Assembly: GCA_022846095.1 (NCBI GenBank)
Contig: AP025583.1
Coordinates: 3,373,279 to 3,437,278, forward strand
Length of the DNA: 64,000 nucleotides
Direction: 5' to 3'
From: Oscillospiraceae bacterium
GTDB lineage: Bacteria; Bacillota; Clostridia; Oscillospirales; Oscillospiraceae
In this document: piece by piece, positions 34,788 through 43,894 of the stretch
Position numbering within the stretch: the first letter of the stretch is position 1
Layout: each line of letters opens with the position of its first letter
Position numbers and translations under genes: made by a program
Notes under the pieces: model-generated
The model's input: the letters and a program-made list of their open reading frames with translations, nothing else
Databases searched by the model: none
Told to the model about the DNA's origin: nothing

Positions 34788-35617
34788 ACCTGCGCACGAA
34801 ACGGCGCGTGACCGGTGCGCTGGTCACGGTATTCGCCATCGCCATCGGCCTGGTGCTGGCCTTCCCCGTGTTCTACTGCGTACTCAGCGCCTTTAAGACC
34901 CCCAGCGAGTTCATGTCCCCCGACCTGCTGCCGGACAGCTTCGCCAACCTGGAGAACTTCAAAAACGCCATGCAGCGCGCCCCGCTGCTGCGCTACATGC
35001 TCAACTCCTGCATCGTCTCCCTCATGGGCACGGTGGTGCGGCTGGTGTTCTCCATCTGCGCGGCCTACGTCTTTACCAACTACAACTTCAGGCTGAAAAA
35101 CTTCTGCTTCTTCCTGGTGCTGGGCACCATGATGATGCCGGGCGACATCCTGCTGGTGACCAACTACGCCACCGTCTCCAAGCTGGGCCTGCTCAACAGC
35201 TACCTGGGCATGTGCATCGTCTCCTTCGTCAGCGCCAGCCAGATGTTCATGCTGCGCCAGCGCTTCATGTCCGTGCCCCGGGACCTGCGCGACGCCGCCG
35301 TCATCGACGGCTGCGGCGATCTGCGCTACATCGTCTTTATGCTCATCCCCATCTGCAAGCCCATCATCGTCACCCTCTTCGTCCAGAGCTTCATCACCCT
35401 CTGGAACGCCTACCTGTGGCCCCTCATCGTCACCGCCAGCAGCGCCGACATGCGCACCGTCATGGTGGGCATCACCAAGCTCAACTCCTGGGAGGACACC
35501 AATTACGAGCTGGTGCTGGCGGGGGTGACCATCTCCCTGATCCCCTCCCTCATCCTGTTCATCATCATGCGCCGCAACATGCAGAAGGGCGGCACCGACG
35601 GCGCCCTCGTGGGCTGA
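34784..35617 (+). CDS. Carbohydrate ABC transporter permease (MalG/UgpE type)
   Basis: 277 residues with six helices and the coupling loop RDAAVIDGCGDLRYI. A GTG start at 34784 overlaps the previous stop by 4 bases. Partner of the MalF-type permease; together they form the membrane channel of a CUT1-type importer. The operon contains no ATPase gene, so a shared MsmK-like ATPase from elsewhere is probably used. Confidence 0.93.
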   Translation: MNLRTKRRVTGALVTVFAIAIGLVLAFPVFYCVLSAFKTPSEFMSPDLLPDSFANLENFKNAMQRAPLLRYMLNSCIVSLMGTVVRLVFSICAAYVFTNYNFRLKNFCFFLVLGTMMMPGDILLVTNYATVSKLGLLNSYLGMCIVSFVSASQMFMLRQRFMSVPRDLRDAAVIDGCGDLRYIVFMLIPICKPIIVTLFVQSFITLWNAYLWPLIVTASSADMRTVMVGITKLNSWEDTNYELVLAGVTISLIPSLILFIIMRRNMQKGGTDGALVG

Positions 35618-35657
35618 GGCCCCAACCGACACGCAAGTTAAAAAAGGAGGATTACAC

Positions 35658-37061
35658 ATGAAAAAGCTGCTCACCCTGTCCCTTGCCCTGGCAATGGTGC
35701 TCTCCCTCGCCGCCTGCGGCGGCGGTGCGTCCCAGCCCAGCGCCGCGCCCTCCCCCGCACCCGCCACCGGCGCGCCCGCCCCCGAGGGCGCCCCGGAGCC
35801 CGCCGCCTCCCTGCTGGGCACCCAGGACGTGTCCATCAACTTCTGGCACTGCGCCTCGGACGAGGCCGGCGTGCTGATGGACAAGTACGTCAAGGAGTTC
35901 AACGAGACCAACCCCTACGGCATCACCGTCAACGCCGTCTACCAGGGCCAGTACGCCGACGCCACCACCCTGCTCAAGACCATCCTCTCCGGCGAGAACT
36001 ACGGCGAGCTGCCCGACCTCATGCAGGCCGACGCCACCGGCAAGGTGACCTACTACACCTCCGGCAAGGCCTACACGGTGGACGACGCGCTGGCCGACTT
36101 CCCCGACGGGGCGCTGCTGTCCAACTACCTCACCGGCGCGCTGGGCAACTGGCAGTTCTCCGGCGTGCAGCTGGGCCTGCCCTTCGCCACCTCCACCACG
36201 GTCACCTACTACAATATGGATCTGCTCAAGCAGGCGGGCTGGACCGAGCTGCCCGACACCTTCGCCGACGTGGCCGCCCTCTACGGCGACATGCAGGCCG
36301 CCGGCATGACCCAGCGGGCCCTGCAGAGCGTGCCCAACACCCCCACCCTGGCCAACTGGCTGGGCCAGCTGGGCAGCTACGTGGTGGACCAGAGCAACGG
36401 CGCGGACGGCACCGCCACCGAGCTGGTGTGCGTGGATAACGGCGCGCTGGCCACCTTCCTCACCGAGTGGAAGGCCATGTACGACGCGGGCGCCCTGCTC
36501 AACGAGGCCAGCTCCACCGACGCCTTCGTGGCCGGTGAGGTGGCTATGATGACCAGCTCCTCCTCCAACGTGGCCTCCCTGCTGGAGAAGGTGGGCGGCT
36601 CCTTCGAGGTGGGCGTGGGCAACTACCTGCGGGTGAACGACGCCGCCAAGCACGGCGCCACCGTCTCCGGCTCCTTCCTGGCCATGTTCGACTCGGGCGA
36701 CGCGCTGAAAAAGGAGGCCTCCTGGTACTTCATGCAGTACCTGACCTCCTCCGACGTGCAGGCCGACTTCGCCGCCGGCACCGGCTACATCCCCGCCAAC
36801 CTGGCCTCCCTGGACAACCCCATCTACACCGCCGTCACCGAGCAGTACCCCCAGTACGTGACCGCCTTCGAGCAGCTCTCCAACACCCCCGCCGACATGC
36901 GCAGCGTCACCGTGGGCCCGTCCACCGACTTCTACTACGCCGTCATGCAGGGCGTGTCCGACATGCTGGAGCAGAACCAGTCCGTGGACGAGACGGTGGA
37001 GATTATGTCCGACGAGCTCAACAACCTGCTCCACGAGTACGCCCGCAACAACGAGGGCTAG
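35658..37061 (+). CDS. Carbohydrate ABC transporter substrate-binding lipoprotein
   Basis: 467 residues. Signal peptide and lipobox at residues 1-20 (LSLAACGGG, lipid on Cys20), then a linker rich in Ala, Pro and Ser to about residue 50, and a family-1 extracellular solute-binding domain (VSINFWHCASDEAG, ATSTTVTYYNMDLLKQAGW, GEVAMMTSSSSNVASL). It resembles UgpB-type glycerol-phosphate or oligosaccharide binding proteins. The ligand cannot be deduced. It follows the two permeases and precedes a sugar isomerase-like gene. Confidence 0.93.
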   Translation: MKKLLTLSLALAMVLSLAACGGGASQPSAAPSPAPATGAPAPEGAPEPAASLLGTQDVSINFWHCASDEAGVLMDKYVKEFNETNPYGITVNAVYQGQYADATTLLKTILSGENYGELPDLMQADATGKVTYYTSGKAYTVDDALADFPDGALLSNYLTGALGNWQFSGVQLGLPFATSTTVTYYNMDLLKQAGWTELPDTFADVAALYGDMQAAGMTQRALQSVPNTPTLANWLGQLGSYVVDQSNGADGTATELVCVDNGALATFLTEWKAMYDAGALLNEASSTDAFVAGEVAMMTSSSSNVASLLEKVGGSFEVGVGNYLRVNDAAKHGATVSGSFLAMFDSGDALKKEASWYFMQYLTSSDVQADFAAGTGYIPANLASLDNPIYTAVTEQYPQYVTAFEQLSNTPADMRSVTVGPSTDFYYAVMQGVSDMLEQNQSVDETVEIMSDELNNLLHEYARNNEG

Positions 37062-37090
37062 GCCCCATCCCCCGGAAGAAAGGATACGCC

Positions 37091-37990
37091 ATGGAAATTT
37101 CCACCTCCACCAACATCTGCGCGTTCCAGCCCGGCCGCGAGCGCAACCCCTTCGACTTCTGCATCGAGACCTGCGCCAGGGCGGGCTACCGGGTGCTGGA
37201 CATCAACTTCTGCGAGGCAATGAACCCCCGCTCCCGGATGCGGGACGACGACTGGGAGGACTACGTGCGCCACATCGCCGCGCTGGGCGAGCGCTTCAAC
37301 GTGGTGTTCCGGCAGTCCCACCTGCCCTACTACGACGTGTTCGCGGAGCGGGACGCGGACAAAATCCGCACGATGGAGGAGCTGATCCGCCGCTCCATCA
37401 TCGCCTCCGCCATGCTGGGCGTGGAGTGGACCGTCACCCACCCCGGCACGGTGTACGGCGCGGGACCCGACGCCGCCGTCTCCCTGGAGCGGAACCTGGA
37501 GTACTACGCCAAGCACGTGGCCACCGCCCGTGCAAACGGCATCGGCATCGCGCTGGAGAACGATTTCGAGTACCGCTCCGCCCCCTACCAGCGCATCTTC
37601 TGCGCCTCCGCCCACGAGCTGGTGGAGCTGGTGGACGGCTTCGCCGACCCGGAGCACGTGGGCGTCTGCTACGACTTCGGCCACGGCAACCTGGCCGGCG
37701 GCTTTCACCGCCAAAACCTCAACATCATCGGCCCGCGCCTGCGGGCGATCCACGTACAGGACAACCACGGCATGGCCGACGAGCACCTGATGCCCTTCCA
37801 CGGCAACATCGACTGGGCCGAGGCCATGGCCGGGCTGGCCGACATCGGCTACCGGGGCGATCTGACCTATGAGATCCAGGAGTTCGGCCGCTACTTCCCC
37901 AACGAGCACAAGCACCTGGTGGTGGAGTACTCCCTCCAGGTGGGCGAGGTCCTGGTGGGCCTGTTCGAGCAGGCCCGGGGGGCGCGTTGA
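37091..37990 (+). CDS. Sugar phosphate isomerase/epimerase (xylose-isomerase-like TIM barrel)
   Basis: 299 residues of the AP-endonuclease-2 family. Metal-site candidates are the Glu in ALENDFEY, the Asp and His in VCYDFGHGN, the His in AIHVQDN and the Glu in TYEIQEFG. Such proteins isomerise or epimerise sugars, keto-acids or inositols. Placement after the ABC importer suggests it acts first on the imported compound. A terminator follows. Confidence 0.88.
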   Translation: MEISTSTNICAFQPGRERNPFDFCIETCARAGYRVLDINFCEAMNPRSRMRDDDWEDYVRHIAALGERFNVVFRQSHLPYYDVFAERDADKIRTMEELIRRSIIASAMLGVEWTVTHPGTVYGAGPDAAVSLERNLEYYAKHVATARANGIGIALENDFEYRSAPYQRIFCASAHELVELVDGFADPEHVGVCYDFGHGNLAGGFHRQNLNIIGPRLRAIHVQDNHGMADEHLMPFHGNIDWAEAMAGLADIGYRGDLTYEIQEFGRYFPNEHKHLVVEYSLQVGEVLVGLFEQARGAR

Positions 37991-38029
37991 CACATCAGGC
38001 ACGGCAACATTCAGGCGCAAAAATCGCAG

Positions 38030-38069
38030 CGGCTCCCCGGGGTGTACGCCCCGGGGAGCCGTTTGTCTT
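38030..38069 (+). terminator. Terminator of the carbohydrate ABC operon
   Basis: CGGCTCCCCGGGG pairs with CCCCGGGGAGCCG, followed by TTTGTCTTTTT. Confidence 0.88.
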
Positions 38070-38215
38070 TTTCCACAAATTTTTCTTGTCCCGCCCGCCA
38101 CTCCCGTCAATTTTTGCGGGCTATTTTGTCGAATTTAGTCGATAAACGTCGCACCTCTACCGGGATTGGTTGAATTTTCCCCGTCAACAGATTTTCCGCT
38201 CGGAGGGTTTGTCAA

Positions 38216-38266
38216 TTGCGGGCGGGGATCCGGGCGGGGTATAGTAGCCTAAAGATTGTATACAAT
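38216..38266 (+). promoter_or_regulatory. Promoter and palindromic operator of the GntR gene
   Basis: TTGCGG (38216-38221), 18-base spacer, TATAGT (38240-38245). Just downstream, at the expected transcription start, is the perfect palindrome ATTGTATACAAT (38255-38266), of the type bound by FCD-class GntR repressors. Autoregulation by the next gene is likely. Confidence 0.65.
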
Positions 38267-38313
38267 ATTGAGCTTTACCAAATACAATCATGCATGCAAT
38301 TTGGAGGTACAGT

Positions 38314-38955
38314 ATGTCGGTCAAGCACATCGCCGCCAGCGACGAGATCGCGGAGCTGCTCCGCGACGCCATTATCTCCGGCGAGCTCAAGCCCCGGGAG
38401 CGGCTTATCGAGATGGATCTCTCCGCCCGCTACAACGTCAGCCGCACCCCCATCCGGGAGGCCATCCGCAACCTGGAGGCGGCGGGCCTGGTCACGCTGA
38501 TCCCCTACAAGGGGGCCATCGTGGCCGACGTGGACGTGGCGGAGATCCAGTCCATCTACGAGGTGCGCGCCACGCTGGAGGGCATGGCCACCCGCCTGGC
38601 CACCCCCAACATGACCCCCCAGCTCCTGGACGCCCTGGAGCTGCTGGTGGGGGACATGGAGCGCAGCGCCGAGGCCGAGCAGGCCACCGAGTTCACCCGG
38701 TACAACGACGAGTTCCACCAGACCATCTACAAGCACAGCGGGAACAAGGTGCTCTCGGGCATCATCGACGATCTGCTGGACCGCTCGGTTATCTTCCGCC
38801 GGGCCGCCTCCCGCTCCCGCCAGAACATCGCCAACTCCAACCGAGACCACCGGGAGATGCTGGAGGCCATGCGCCGGGGGGACGCCCGGCGCGCCCAGGA
38901 GGTCGCCGAGCGCCACGTGCGCCTCTTCCTCCGCCGGGAGCTGGCGGCGAAGTAG
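38314..38955 (+). CDS. GntR-family regulator, FadR/FCD subfamily
   Basis: 213 residues. A winged helix covers about 5-70 (LIEMDLSARYNVSRTPIREA). The FCD effector domain follows, with the metal/ligand His set in NDEFHQTIYKHSG, RDHREML and ERHVRLF. It probably senses a small carboxylate or peptide-derived ligand. The ATG at 38314 after TTTGGAGGTACAGT is preferred to an upstream ATG at 38290. It lies 36 bp before the peptide ABC operon and is probably its regulator. Confidence 0.92.
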   Translation: MSVKHIAASDEIAELLRDAIISGELKPRERLIEMDLSARYNVSRTPIREAIRNLEAAGLVTLIPYKGAIVADVDVAEIQSIYEVRATLEGMATRLATPNMTPQLLDALELLVGDMERSAEAEQATEFTRYNDEFHQTIYKHSGNKVLSGIIDDLLDRSVIFRRAASRSRQNIANSNRDHREMLEAMRRGDARRAQEVAERHVRLFLRRELAAK

Positions 38956-38991
38956 GCGCGGCCGCGCCAATCACGAGAGGGGGAACCACGC

Positions 38992-39954
38992 ATGAAATTT
39001 GCCAAATACGTCGTCCGGAGGCTGCTGCAGATGATCCCGGTCATCCTGGCCGTCACCATCCTCAACTTTTTGATCATCAACTGCGCCCCCGGCGACCCCG
39101 TCACCGTGCTGGCGGGGGAAAACGCCAGCCAGGCCTACATGGACGAGCTGCGGGAGGCTTACGGGCTCAACGAGTCCATGCCCAAGCGGCTGGTCATCTA
39201 CCTGGGCAAGCTCGTCCAGGGCGATCTGGGCGAATCCTACACCTACAAGAAGCCGGTCAGCGAGATCATCGGGGAGAAGATGAAGGTGACCCTGCTGCTG
39301 GTGCTGCTGAGCGAGGTGGCCACCATCGTGGTGGGCACGCTGCTGGGGGCTTTCGCCGCCCGGCGGGAGGGGAAGTGGCAGGACACCCTTATCTCCAACG
39401 GCTCCATGATGCTCTACTGTATGCCGGTGTACTGGCTGGGCATGCTGCTGATCCTGCTCTTCGCCGTCAAGCTGCGCTGGCTGCCCAGCTCGGGCATGTA
39501 CAGCTTCGGCGTCCAGCAGTTCTCCAAGACCGTGGACCTGATCCGCCACCTGATCCTGCCCGCCACCGCCCTGTTCCTGGTGCACCTGCCCACCTACATC
39601 AAGCTCACCCGCTCGTCGGTGGTGGAGGTGGCCCAGGAGGACTACATCAACACCGCCCGGGCCATCGGCTACAGCGAAAAGGTGGTCTACCGCAAGCACG
39701 CGCTGCGCAACGCCCTGCTGCCCACCGTGACCATGGCGGGCATGTCCCTGTCCACCGTGTTCTCCGGCGCGCTGCTCACCGAGACCGTCTTTTCCTGGCC
39801 GGGCATGGGGCGCATGATCTACGACGGCGTGGCCGCCCGGGACTACCCCATCATCATGGGCGGCTTTCTGGTGACCGCGATCCTGGTGGTGGTGGGCAGC
39901 TTCATCACCGATCTGGTCTACATGTATCTCGATCCGAGGGTGGTGCACTCATGA
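38992..39954 (+). CDS. dppB: Peptide ABC transporter permease, DppB type
   Basis: 320 residues, six helices. It begins YVVRRLLQMIPVILAV, typical of DppB/OppB, and has the coupling loop NTARAIGYSEKVVYRKHALRN (EAA-like). It is the first gene of a complete oligopeptide importer (B, C, D, F, then a binding protein). The stop overlaps the DppC start. Ligand class could be di/oligopeptides or nickel/opine-like molecules; the flanking peptidase-like genes favour peptides. Confidence 0.93.
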   Translation: MKFAKYVVRRLLQMIPVILAVTILNFLIINCAPGDPVTVLAGENASQAYMDELREAYGLNESMPKRLVIYLGKLVQGDLGESYTYKKPVSEIIGEKMKVTLLLVLLSEVATIVVGTLLGAFAARREGKWQDTLISNGSMMLYCMPVYWLGMLLILLFAVKLRWLPSSGMYSFGVQQFSKTVDLIRHLILPATALFLVHLPTYIKLTRSSVVEVAQEDYINTARAIGYSEKVVYRKHALRNALLPTVTMAGMSLSTVFSGALLTETVFSWPGMGRMIYDGVAARDYPIIMGGFLVTAILVVVGSFITDLVYMYLDPRVVHS

Positions 39955-40778
39955 AAAAGCTGAAGCAGTTTTTGTGCAACAAGCAGACCGTCGTGGGCCT
40001 GGCGATCCTGATCATCCTCATGATTATGGCCCTCTTCGCCCCCCTGATCTGCCCGGGCAATCCCCTGTTCTCGGTGGGCCAGCCCATCGTGCCCCCCGGC
40101 GGCGGCTTCCTGATGGGTACAGACAACATGGGCCGGGACGTGTGGGCCATGGTGGTGTGGGGCAGCCGGGTGTCCATGATCTTCGCCTTCGGCGCGGCGG
40201 GCCTCTCCCTGGTCATCGGCGTGGTGCTGGGGGCCCTGTCCGGCTACATCGGCGGCGTGGTGGACGACGCCTTCTCCCGCTTCTTTGAGATCTTCTACAT
40301 CATCCCCCGCACCTTCCTGATCATCCTCATGGTGGCGGTCTTCGGCTCCAGCATCACGCTGATGGTCATCATCGTGGGCGTGACGAGCTGGCCCTCCAAC
40401 GCCAAGATCATGCGCGCCCAGGTGCTCACCCTGAAAAACCGGGGCTACGTGCAGGCCGCCGAGGTGGCGGGGGGCGGGCGGCTGAAGATCCTCTTCAAGC
40501 ACATCGTGCCCAACGGCATCGGGCCGGTGCTGTCCAACTCCACCCTCCAGATGGCCCAGGCCGTGCTGACCGAGGCCAGCCTCTCCTTCCTGGGCCTGGG
40601 CGACCCCAACGTGGCCTCCTGGGGGCAGATCCTCCAGGCCGGACAGCGGCACATCTCCTCTGCCCCCTGGCTGGTCATCGTGCCGGGCCTGGTCATCGCG
40701 GTGATGCTGCTGGCCTTCAACCTGCTGGGCACCGCGCTCCAGACCACCCTGAACATCAAACAGCAGAATTTTGAGTAG
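39951..40778 (+). CDS. dppC: Peptide ABC transporter permease, DppC type
   Basis: 275 residues with the N-terminal OppC segment (FLCNKQTVVGLAILIILM), the GTDNMGRDVWAMVVWGSR motif and the coupling loop AAEVAGGGRLKILFKHI. The ATG at 39951 overlaps the DppB stop (ATGA), so the pair are translationally coupled and form the channel. Confidence 0.93.
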   Translation: MKKLKQFLCNKQTVVGLAILIILMIMALFAPLICPGNPLFSVGQPIVPPGGGFLMGTDNMGRDVWAMVVWGSRVSMIFAFGAAGLSLVIGVVLGALSGYIGGVVDDAFSRFFEIFYIIPRTFLIILMVAVFGSSITLMVIIVGVTSWPSNAKIMRAQVLTLKNRGYVQAAEVAGGGRLKILFKHIVPNGIGPVLSNSTLQMAQAVLTEASLSFLGLGDPNVASWGQILQAGQRHISSAPWLVIVPGLVIAVMLLAFNLLGTALQTTLNIKQQNFE

Positions 40779-40793
40779 CTGGGAGGGAAAGAC

Positions 40794-41777
40794 ATGCTTT
40801 TGGAAGTGAAGGACCTCTCGGTGCAGTTCCAGGCGGGCAAGAGGGTGCTCACCGCGGTCAACCGCGTCAGCTTCTCCCTGGGCGAGCAGGAGAGCCTGGG
40901 GCTGGTGGGCGAGTCGGGCTGCGGCAAGAGCACCACCGCCTACGCCCTGATGAACCTGCTGCCCAGAAACGGCCGCATCTCAGGCGGGCAGGTGCTCATC
41001 AACGGCGTGGACCTGGCCTCGGCGGACGACAAGACCGTGCGCGCCACCCGCTGGCGGGACATCGCCATGGTGTTCCAGAACGCCATGACCGCCATGAACC
41101 CGGTGCAGAAGATCGGCAACCAGATCGTCAACGCCCTGCTGGAGCACGAGAACCTGCCCCGCGCCCAGGCCATTGAGCGGGCGGAGTACATCTTCGAGAA
41201 GGTGGGCCTGGCCCCCTCCCGCCTGATGCAGTACCCCCACGAGTTCTCCGGCGGCATGAAGCAGCGGGCCGTGCTGGCCCTGGCACTCATCTGCCACCCC
41301 AAAATCCTCCTGGCCGACGAGCCCACCACCGCCCTGGACGTGGTGGCCCAGCGGCAGGTGCTGGAGCTGCTGGTCTCCCTCCAGGAGGAGTTCCACCTCA
41401 GCCTGGTGCTGATCTCCCACGACATCTCCGCCGTGGCCGAGGCCTGCAAGCAGATCGCGGTGATGTACGGCGGGCAGATCATGGAGATGGGCCCCACCAA
41501 GGCCGTCTTTTTAGAGAACAACCACCCCTACACCCACGCGCTGGTGGGGGCCTTCCCCTCCCTGCACAAGCCCCTGTCCAAGCTGACCCAGATCTCCGGC
41601 AGCCCCCCCAACCTGGCCGAAATGCCCGCGGGCTGCCCCTTCGCCCCCCGCTGCCCCTACGCCCAGGAGATCTGCCGCAGGGAAAACCCGCCCCTGCGCA
41701 CCGTGCGCCTGGGTAAGCTGTGCCGCTGCCACTTTGCCGAGGAGCTGGACTTCAACCGAAGGGAGGAAGGGCAATGA
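40794..41777 (+). CDS. dppD: Peptide ABC transporter ATPase, DppD type
   Basis: 327 residues. Walker A GESGCGKSTT, ABC signature FSGGMKQRA, Walker B ILLADEPTTALD and the switch His in VLISHDIS. The C-terminal extension with CPFAPRCPYAQEIC is the Cys-containing oligopeptide/dipeptide C-domain, which can bind an iron-sulfur cluster in some members. Its stop overlaps the DppF start. Confidence 0.95.
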   Translation: MLLEVKDLSVQFQAGKRVLTAVNRVSFSLGEQESLGLVGESGCGKSTTAYALMNLLPRNGRISGGQVLINGVDLASADDKTVRATRWRDIAMVFQNAMTAMNPVQKIGNQIVNALLEHENLPRAQAIERAEYIFEKVGLAPSRLMQYPHEFSGGMKQRAVLALALICHPKILLADEPTTALDVVAQRQVLELLVSLQEEFHLSLVLISHDISAVAEACKQIAVMYGGQIMEMGPTKAVFLENNHPYTHALVGAFPSLHKPLSKLTQISGSPPNLAEMPAGCPFAPRCPYAQEICRRENPPLRTVRLGKLCRCHFAEELDFNRREEGQ

Positions 41778-42766
41778 GTACCGTCACCGTTAAAAACATG
41801 ACCAAGGAATACGTGCTCAAGGCCGGCTTCCTCAAGCAGCTCAGCGGCCGCAGCGGCGTGGTCAGCGCCGTGAGCAACCTGTCCCTGTCCATCGAGGAGG
41901 GGGAGATCGTGGGCCTGGTGGGCGAGTCTGGCTGCGGCAAGACCACCCTGGGCAAGATGCTGGTCAAAATTGAGAAGCCCACCGCGGGCGAGATCCTGAT
42001 CGACGGCGTGGACATCACCCGGGTCAAGGGCCGGGATCAGGCCCGGTTCCGCAGGGACGTGCAGATGATCTTCCAGGACCCCTACGACTCCCTGGACCCC
42101 AAGCTCACCATCCGGGACATTGTGGCCGAGCCCCTGGGCTACCTCAAGCTGGCCGGGGACGCGGCGGACGAGGAGCGCCAGGTGCGGGAGATTCTGGAGC
42201 TGGTGGGTATGGCCCCGGCGGAGGAGTACCTACACCGCTACCCCCACCAGCTCTCCGGCGGCCAGCGCCAGCGGGTGGCCATCGCCCGGGCCCTGGTGGT
42301 GAACCCCAAGTTCATCGTGGCCGACGAGCCGGTGTCCATGCTGGACGTGTCCATCCGGGCGGGCATCCTCAACCTGCTGCAAAAGCTCAACGAGCGGCGG
42401 GGCATCGGGGTGCTGCTCATCACCCACGACCTGGCCACCGCCCGCTTCCTCTGCCACCGCATCGTGGTCATGTACCTGGGGAAGATCATGGAGATCACCG
42501 ACCCCCAGACCCTGGTGGACCGGCCGGGCCACCCCTACTCCCAGCTGCTGCTCTCCTCCGCCCCCGACCTCTTCGCCGACGCTTCCTCCCGCATCCAGGT
42601 CACCGGCGAGGCGGCCAGCGCCGTGGCGCCCCCCAAGGGCTGCCGCTTCTGGCCCCGCTGCCGCTGCGCCACGGAGCGCTGCGGCCAGGAGGAGCCGCCG
42701 CTTCTGGAGCGGGAGCCGGGCCACTGGGTGGCCTGCCACCTGGAGGGCAACATTTCGCGCACTTAA
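41774..42766 (+). CDS. dppF: Peptide ABC transporter ATPase, DppF type
   Basis: 330 residues from the ATG at 41774. Walker A GESGCGKTTL, Q-loop MIFQDPYDSLDP, signature LSGGQRQRV, Walker B FIVADEPVSMLD and His switch LLITHDLA. The C-terminus carries CRFWPRCRCATERC. Pairs with DppD to power the importer. Confidence 0.95.
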   Translation: MSTVTVKNMTKEYVLKAGFLKQLSGRSGVVSAVSNLSLSIEEGEIVGLVGESGCGKTTLGKMLVKIEKPTAGEILIDGVDITRVKGRDQARFRRDVQMIFQDPYDSLDPKLTIRDIVAEPLGYLKLAGDAADEERQVREILELVGMAPAEEYLHRYPHQLSGGQRQRVAIARALVVNPKFIVADEPVSMLDVSIRAGILNLLQKLNERRGIGVLLITHDLATARFLCHRIVVMYLGKIMEITDPQTLVDRPGHPYSQLLLSSAPDLFADASSRIQVTGEAASAVAPPKGCRFWPRCRCATERCGQEEPPLLEREPGHWVACHLEGNISRT

Positions 42767-42798
42767 ATTTTCAGGATATATAAAGGAGCTGTTTCGCT

Positions 42799-43839
42799 AT
42801 GGAAAAGATCACACTCACCAAGGCGCAGGAGGAGCGCGCCCAGGAACTCATCCACTCCTCCATCTTCATCGACGGGCTGTGCGGCAACCTCATCAACCCC
42901 GAGCCCCCGGTCCTGGAGGGCAAAACCTACCTGGAGCGGGTGCTGGAGTCGGGCGTCACCGCCCAGAGCATCACCATCGCGGGCACCAACGTGGGCTTCG
43001 AGGCGGTGCTCAAGGAGATCTACTCCTACTACAACCTCTTCGGCTACTACCCCGACAAGGTGATGCAGATTAACTCCGTGGCCGATATTGAGACGGCCCA
43101 CAAGGAGCACAAGGCGGGCGTCATTTTCAGCCTGCAGAACGCCGCCCCCGTGGGCAGCGACTTCTACAAGTGGAGCATCCTGTCCAAGCTGGGCCTGCGC
43201 ATCTGCCAGCTCACCTACAACGAGCCCAACTGCTTCGGCCACGGCTGCATGTCCGACGAGAACGGCGGCGTGACCTTCTACGGCAAGCAGGCCATCCGGG
43301 AGATGAACCGGCAGAACATCCTCATCGACCTGTCCCACGTGGGGGAGCGCACCAGCCTGGAGACCATCGAGCTCAGCCAGGAGCCCTGCATTTTCAGCCA
43401 CTCCAACGCCCGGGCGGTCACCCCCACCACCAAGCGCAACCTGACCGACGAGATGATCAAGGCCGTGGCCGCCAAAGGCGGCCTGGTGGGCCTGAGCTCC
43501 CACGCCTTCCTCTGCCACCACACCGAGGGCATCCAGCCCACGCTGGAGGACTACATGGACCACTTCGTGTACATGGAGAAGCTGGTGGGCGCCGACCACA
43601 TCGCCGTCGGCACCGACATCTACGAGTACTACACCAAGTTCTACTGGGAGACCAAGACCAAGCTGCTCTACAACTCCCCCTGGTTCTTCGAGACCGTCTT
43701 CAACGCCGACCTCAAGCGGGTGGACCAGTACGTCAACATCGCCCGGGGCCTGGTGGGCATCGGCTTTAGCGACGAGGACATCCGCAAAATCCTGGGCGGC
43801 AACTACCTGCGCGTGCTCAAGCAGGTCTGGAAGGGCTGA
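42799..43839 (+). CDS. Membrane dipeptidase-like (peptidase M19) protein lacking alpha-metal ligands
   Basis: 346 residues of the renal dipeptidase family. The beta-metal histidines are seen as His180 (IDLSHVGERT) and His201 (FSHSNARAVT). The family's N-terminal HxD metal pair is replaced by DGLCGN (25-30), and the bridging Glu appears as Gln113 in IFSLQNAA. It may bind one metal or have a different substrate than dipeptides. It sits inside the peptide-uptake operon between DppF and the binding protein. Start ATG follows AAAGGAGCTGTTTCGCT. Confidence 0.85.
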   Translation: MEKITLTKAQEERAQELIHSSIFIDGLCGNLINPEPPVLEGKTYLERVLESGVTAQSITIAGTNVGFEAVLKEIYSYYNLFGYYPDKVMQINSVADIETAHKEHKAGVIFSLQNAAPVGSDFYKWSILSKLGLRICQLTYNEPNCFGHGCMSDENGGVTFYGKQAIREMNRQNILIDLSHVGERTSLETIELSQEPCIFSHSNARAVTPTTKRNLTDEMIKAVAAKGGLVGLSSHAFLCHHTEGIQPTLEDYMDHFVYMEKLVGADHIAVGTDIYEYYTKFYWETKTKLLYNSPWFFETVFNADLKRVDQYVNIARGLVGIGFSDEDIRKILGGNYLRVLKQVWKG

Positions 43840-43894
43840 CCTCCGGCCTGATACGGCAGATCCACACACAGCGAAAGGAAAGGAAGATGAAATC

